Of a DNA stretch of 8,360 nt, positions 6,036 through 8,360 are shown one piece after another. Location: the NCBI GenBank assembly GCA_947039985.1, contig CAMRAP010000070.1, forward strand, positions 1 through 8,360, read 5' to 3'. The notes beneath the pieces were generated by a model. That model saw only the letters and a program-made list of their open reading frames with translations. It was not told the DNA's origin and did not search any database. A program made the translations under genes and the position numbers. Numbering within the stretch: the first letter of the stretch is position 1; the number at the start of each line of letters is the position of its first letter. Origin of the DNA: an uncultured Odoribacter sp. Lineage in GTDB: Bacteria; Bacteroidota; Bacteroidia; Bacteroidales; Marinifilaceae.

Positions 6036-6064
6036 TATGGACAGTACAACTGAACTGTTCCATA
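6036..6064 (+). terminator. candidate terminator hairpin after cvfB
   Basis: TATGGACAGT (6036-6045) pairs with 6054-6064 to give a ten-pair stem with one bulged T and an eight-base loop. It starts 22 bases after the cvfB stop and is followed by a moderately U-rich stretch (TATTCTATT). The tail is weaker than a textbook terminator, so termination efficiency is uncertain. Confidence 0.5.
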
Positions 6065-6091
6065 TATTCTATTACAGAAAAAATTCCGAAT

Positions 6092-6106
6092 TTAGAATCA
6101 TTCTAA
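6092..6106. promoter_or_regulatory. 15-bp dyad upstream of the sdhC promoter (possible operator)
   Basis: TTAGAAT-C-ATTCTAA is a perfect palindrome of seven bases each side of one centre base. Its right end is 34 bases upstream of the sdhC -7 element, that is, just upstream of where the -33 region would be, a usual place for an activator or repressor site. It does not match the Rex or Fnr/Crp half-sites I know. Confidence 0.4.
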
Positions 6107-6121
6107 CATCAAATATCGCAC

Positions 6122-6144
6122 AATATTCAGGGAAAAAGAATATT
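6122..6144. promoter_or_regulatory. inverted repeat overlapping the sdhC promoter (possible operator)
   Basis: AATATTC (6122-6128) and GAATATT (6138-6144) are perfect inverted copies separated by nine bases. The right arm covers the first four bases of the -7 element at 6141-6148, so a protein bound here would block the polymerase. Because the arms are AT-rich, chance occurrence is possible. Confidence 0.35.
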
Positions 6145-6148
6145 TTTG
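6141..6148 (+). promoter_or_regulatory. candidate -7 promoter element for the sdh/frd operon
   Basis: TATTTTTG followed by C matches the Bacteroidota -7 consensus and is identical to the element before mazG. It ends 45 bases before the sdhC ATG, giving a leader of about 38 nucleotides that is A-rich near the start codon (AATAAATAAAACAATT), as is common for well-translated genes in this phylum. No clear TTTG -33 element was found. Confidence 0.52.
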
Positions 6149-6193
6149 CAAAATCGTAATGAATTAAGTTAGTTATTAATAAATAAAACAATT

Positions 6194-6883
6194 ATGGGTA
6201 ATTTTTTGACTTCCTCAATCGGGAAAAAAGTCATCATGAGTTTATCAGGACTATTTCTGATTTCTTTTCTATGTATTCACCTCGCACTTAACTTGTTAAT
6301 GCTTGTTGACAGCAGTGGTGATCTATTTAATCAAGGTGCGCATTTTATGGCAACCAATCCTCTAATCAAGATTGTTGAGCCCATTTTAATGCTGGGATTT
6401 GTGATCCATATCTTATGGGCATCGATCTTAACACTTCAAAATCGCAAAGCTCGTCCAACGAGATATGCAATGAACAGCCAAAGCCAAAATGCAACATGGT
6501 CATCACGTAACATGTACATTTTAGGAGCAATGATTTTAGTGTTTTTAGTTATCCACATGTACAACTTTTGGATCAACATTAAACTTCCTGCGTTTGGTAA
6601 CACAGCATTAGCTCACATCGTAGTTGATGGAGTAAAAATGGAAGACACCTACACATTAGTGGCAGATCTATTTAGAAATAGCATCGCATATTGTGTACTT
6701 TACATTGCAGGAGCAATCTTATTAGGTTTACACATTACTCACGGATTTTGGTCAGCATTCCAATCCGTTGGTTTCTCGAATGCTATTTGGAGAAAGCGAT
6801 TAGAATGTGTTGCTTATTTCTTCGCGTTTGTATTTGCTGTTGGTTTCGGTATTATCCCTATCTATTTTATCATTGTAGGATAA
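6194..6883 (+). CDS. sdhC: succinate dehydrogenase/fumarate reductase cytochrome b subunit (b558 family)
   Basis: This 229-residue membrane protein anchors the flavoprotein and iron-sulfur subunits and passes electrons between them and quinone. Five membrane helices are predicted at about residues 12-35, 58-80, 107-127, 160-184 and 203-227. This matches the single-subunit diheme type of Bacillus subtilis and Wolinella, not the two-subunit SdhC/SdhD type. His29, His72, His121 and His180 lie in helices 1-4, in the order and spacing of the four heme axial ligands of B. subtilis SdhC (28, 70, 113, 155), though the last spacing is longer and His183 is an alternative. So two b hemes are expected. 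The N-terminal SSIGKKVIMSLSGLFL is characteristic of the family. Direction of catalysis cannot be read from sequence; in anaerobic Bacteroidales the complex works as a menaquinol:fumarate reductase (then named frdC). The flavoprotein gene follows 65 bases later. Confidence 0.94.
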   Translation: MGNFLTSSIGKKVIMSLSGLFLISFLCIHLALNLLMLVDSSGDLFNQGAHFMATNPLIKIVEPILMLGFVIHILWASILTLQNRKARPTRYAMNSQSQNATWSSRNMYILGAMILVFLVIHMYNFWINIKLPAFGNTALAHIVVDGVKMEDTYTLVADLFRNSIAYCVLYIAGAILLGLHITHGFWSAFQSVGFSNAIWRKRLECVAYFFAFVFAVGFGIIPIYFIIVG

Positions 6884-6890
6884 ACAAACT

Positions 6891-6908
6891 AATGTAGCGT
6901 ACTACATT
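6891..6908 (+). repeat. intercistronic hairpin between sdhC and sdhA
   Basis: AATGTAG (6891-6897) and CTACATT (6902-6908) form a perfect seven-pair stem with the four-base loop CGTA. It begins eight bases after the sdhC stop and is not followed by a T tract, but by the AT repeat at 6915-6941. This fits an mRNA-processing or stability element more than a terminator. Confidence 0.5.
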
Positions 6909-6914
6909 TAAACC

Positions 6915-6941
6915 TAAATTTAAAATTTAAAATTTAAAATT
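6915..6941 (+). repeat. 7-bp tandem repeat (AAAATTT) before sdhA
   Basis: The unit AAAATTT is repeated nearly four times (6915-6921 with T as first base, 6922-6928, 6929-6935, then a partial copy to 6941). It ends seven bases before the sdhA ATG at 6949. It leaves the ribosome-binding region unstructured apart from A/T pairing, and its copy number could vary by slippage. Confidence 0.6.
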
Positions 6942-6948
6942 ATTTATT

Positions 6949-8360
6949 ATGTCAGTAATAGATGCTAAAATACCTGCTGGTCAACTAGAGAATAAATGGT
7001 CAAACCATAAAGCTCACATCAATGTTGTAAGTCCAGCAAACAAAAAGAAACTAGACGTTATTATCGTAGGAACTGGTCTTGCAGGAGGTTCTGCTGCTGC
7101 AAGTTTAGCAGAACTAGGATATAACGTAACTGCTTTTTGCTACCAAGATTCTCCCCGTCGTGCTCACTCTATCGCAGCACAAGGAGGTATCAATGCAGCA
7201 AAAAACTATCCAAATGATAATGACTCCGTATTCCGTCTTTTCTACGATACCGTAAAAGGTGGAGACTATCGTGCTCGTGAGGCGAACGTTTATCGTCTTG
7301 CAGAAGTTTCAAATTCAATCATCGACCAATGTGTTGCACAAGGAGTACCTTTTGCTCGCGAATATGGTGGATTATTAGATAACCGTTCATTCGGTGGATC
7401 ACAAGTATCTCGTACGTTCTACGCACGTGGACAAACCGGTCAGCAATTGCTATTGGGTTGTTACGGAGCTTTGAATCGTCAAATCGAGAAAGGCAAAGTG
7501 AACATGAAAACTCGCCACGAAGTACTTGATGTTGTTGTTGTTGATGGAAAAGCACGTGGTGTTATTGCTCGTGACCTAGTGACTGGTAAAGTAGAACGTT
7601 TCGGTGCTCATGCAGTGGTTTTAGCTACTGGGGGTTACGGTAATGTATTCTTCTTATCTACCAACGCAATGGGATGTAATACTAGTGCTGCATGGCAGGC
7701 TTACAAACGTGGTGCCATGTTTGGAAACCCTTGTTTTGTACAAATTCACCCTACTTGTATTCCAGTACACGGAGATCAACAAAGTAAGTTGACTTTAATG
7801 TCTGAATCATTACGTAATGACGGACGTGTTTGGGTTCCTAAAAAATTGGAAGATGCAAAAGCACTACAAGCTGGAACTAAAAACCCAAATGATATCGCTG
7901 ATGCAGATCGTGACTTCTATTTAGAGCGTCGTTATCCTGCCTTTGGAAACTTAGTGCCGCGTGACGTAGCTTCACGCGCTGCAAAAGAGAGATGTGATGA
8001 AGGTTATGGTGTTAATAACACGGGACAAGCGGTATATCTTGACTTTAAATATGCGATTGATCAACTAGGTCGTGACACCATTGAAAAGCGTTATGGAAAT
8101 CTTTTCCAAATGTACGAAAAGATCACTGCTGTTGATCCTTATCACAATCCAATGCAGATTTACCCAGCAATCCATTATTCTATGGGTGGCTTATGGGTTG
8201 ACTATAACTTAATGACTACTATTCCTGGCTTATATGCTATCGGAGAGTGTAATTTCTCTGATCATGGAGCGAATCGTTTAGGTGCTTCTGCATTGATGCA
8301 AGGACTTGCTGATGGATATTTTGTTCTTCCATACACTATCGGAGATTATTTATCAAAAGA
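6949..8360 (+). CDS. sdhA: succinate dehydrogenase/fumarate reductase flavoprotein subunit (cut by window edge)
   Basis: This is the FAD-binding catalytic subunit that interconverts succinate and fumarate. About 470 codons are present without a stop, roughly 70-75 percent of the usual 640-660, so the C-terminal domain is missing only because the window ends. Visible features: the dinucleotide-binding VIIVGTGLAGG (37-47); His73 in RRAHSIAAQGGIN, the expected site of covalent FAD attachment; HPTCIP (267-272); SESLRNDGRVWVP; the catalytic RDVASR (338-343, Arg343 or Arg338); AIHYSMGG with His409; and GECNFSDHGANRLG (432-445, Glu433, Arg443) closing the FAD and substrate site. The start ATG is the first in frame after the AT repeat. 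The sequence resembles the Bacteroidota/epsilonproteobacterial type that partners a diheme cytochrome b, as here. Arginine is almost always CGT (about 23 of 27), a strong bias indicating high expression. The iron-sulfur subunit gene should follow outside the window. Confidence 0.95.
   Translation, partial: MSVIDAKIPAGQLENKWSNHKAHINVVSPANKKKLDVIIVGTGLAGGSAAASLAELGYNVTAFCYQDSPRRAHSIAAQGGINAAKNYPNDNDSVFRLFYDTVKGGDYRAREANVYRLAEVSNSIIDQCVAQGVPFAREYGGLLDNRSFGGSQVSRTFYARGQTGQQLLLGCYGALNRQIEKGKVNMKTRHEVLDVVVVDGKARGVIARDLVTGKVERFGAHAVVLATGGYGNVFFLSTNAMGCNTSAAWQAYKRGAMFGNPCFVQIHPTCIPVHGDQQSKLTLMSESLRNDGRVWVPKKLEDAKALQAGTKNPNDIADADRDFYLERRYPAFGNLVPRDVASRAAKERCDEGYGVNNTGQAVYLDFKYAIDQLGRDTIEKRYGNLFQMYEKITAVDPYHNPMQIYPAIHYSMGGLWVDYNLMTTIPGLYAIGECNFSDHGANRLGASALMQGLADGYFVLPYTIGDYLSK

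Noticed and set aside
7529..7540. Run of four GTT codons giving a Val-Val-Val-Val stretch in the flavoprotein
   Set aside because: Short valine runs are ordinary in the beta strands of this fold, and the frame is intact on both sides.
7319..7555. Minus-strand open frame inside sdhA
   Set aside because: It is a shadow of the strongly biased sdhA codons; no family resemblance, and the sense strand holds conserved flavoprotein motifs throughout.
1..8360. CRISPR array, insertion sequence, tRNA, phage or defence genes
   Set aside because: No regularly spaced repeats, terminal inverted repeats, transposase-like frames, tRNA-like cloverleaf or defence domains were found on either strand; gene content is core housekeeping.

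Overview
The window looks like an ordinary housekeeping stretch of a Bacteroidota chromosome, most likely order Bacteroidales. Supporting this are the AT-rich intergenic DNA, the lack of clear Shine-Dalgarno sequences, repeated matches to the Bacteroidota -7 promoter element (TAnnTTTG, here mostly TATTTTTG), a LolA-like carrier protein, a CdaA-type diadenylate cyclase, and a five-helix b558-type cytochrome b encoded just before its flavoprotein. The genus cannot be fixed from this sequence.

Layout: a LolA-like periplasmic lipoprotein carrier (41-670, minus) diverges from the c-di-AMP synthase gene cdaA (797-1582, plus) across a 126-bp region with a candidate promoter for each side. cdaA is followed closely by yjdM, a small zinc-ribbon PhnA-family gene (1604-1933). 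A strong inverted repeat at 1951-1997 then separates yjdM from convergent purC (2013-2957, minus), and probably terminates both. purC diverges from mazG (start reassigned to 3150; 3150-3935, plus). mazG is followed by three small uncharacterised genes: an acidic, probably beta-rich protein (3981-4328) and two small membrane proteins (4356-4673 and 4749-5054). Next is a CvfB-type S1 RNA-binding protein (start reassigned to 5171; 5171-6013). The window ends in a succinate dehydrogenase/fumarate reductase operon: the diheme cytochrome b gene (6194-6883) and the flavoprotein gene (6949 to the edge, about 470 codons present). The iron-sulfur subunit gene presumably lies beyond the edge.

Functionally the window mixes envelope maintenance (LolA), second-messenger signalling (CdaA), purine synthesis (PurC), nucleotide-pool cleaning (MazG), RNA binding (CvfB) and anaerobic or aerobic respiration (Sdh/Frd). 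I see no mobile element, CRISPR array, tRNA, rRNA or defence island. No stretch without a gene exceeds 300 bases. The less explained material is the three orphan small proteins after mazG, and several well-formed dyads in intergenic DNA: two at the sdhC promoter, one between sdhC and sdhA, one between purC and mazG, and overlapping ones before the 4749 gene. I do not see evidence of a new biological system, and the findings are scored accordingly.
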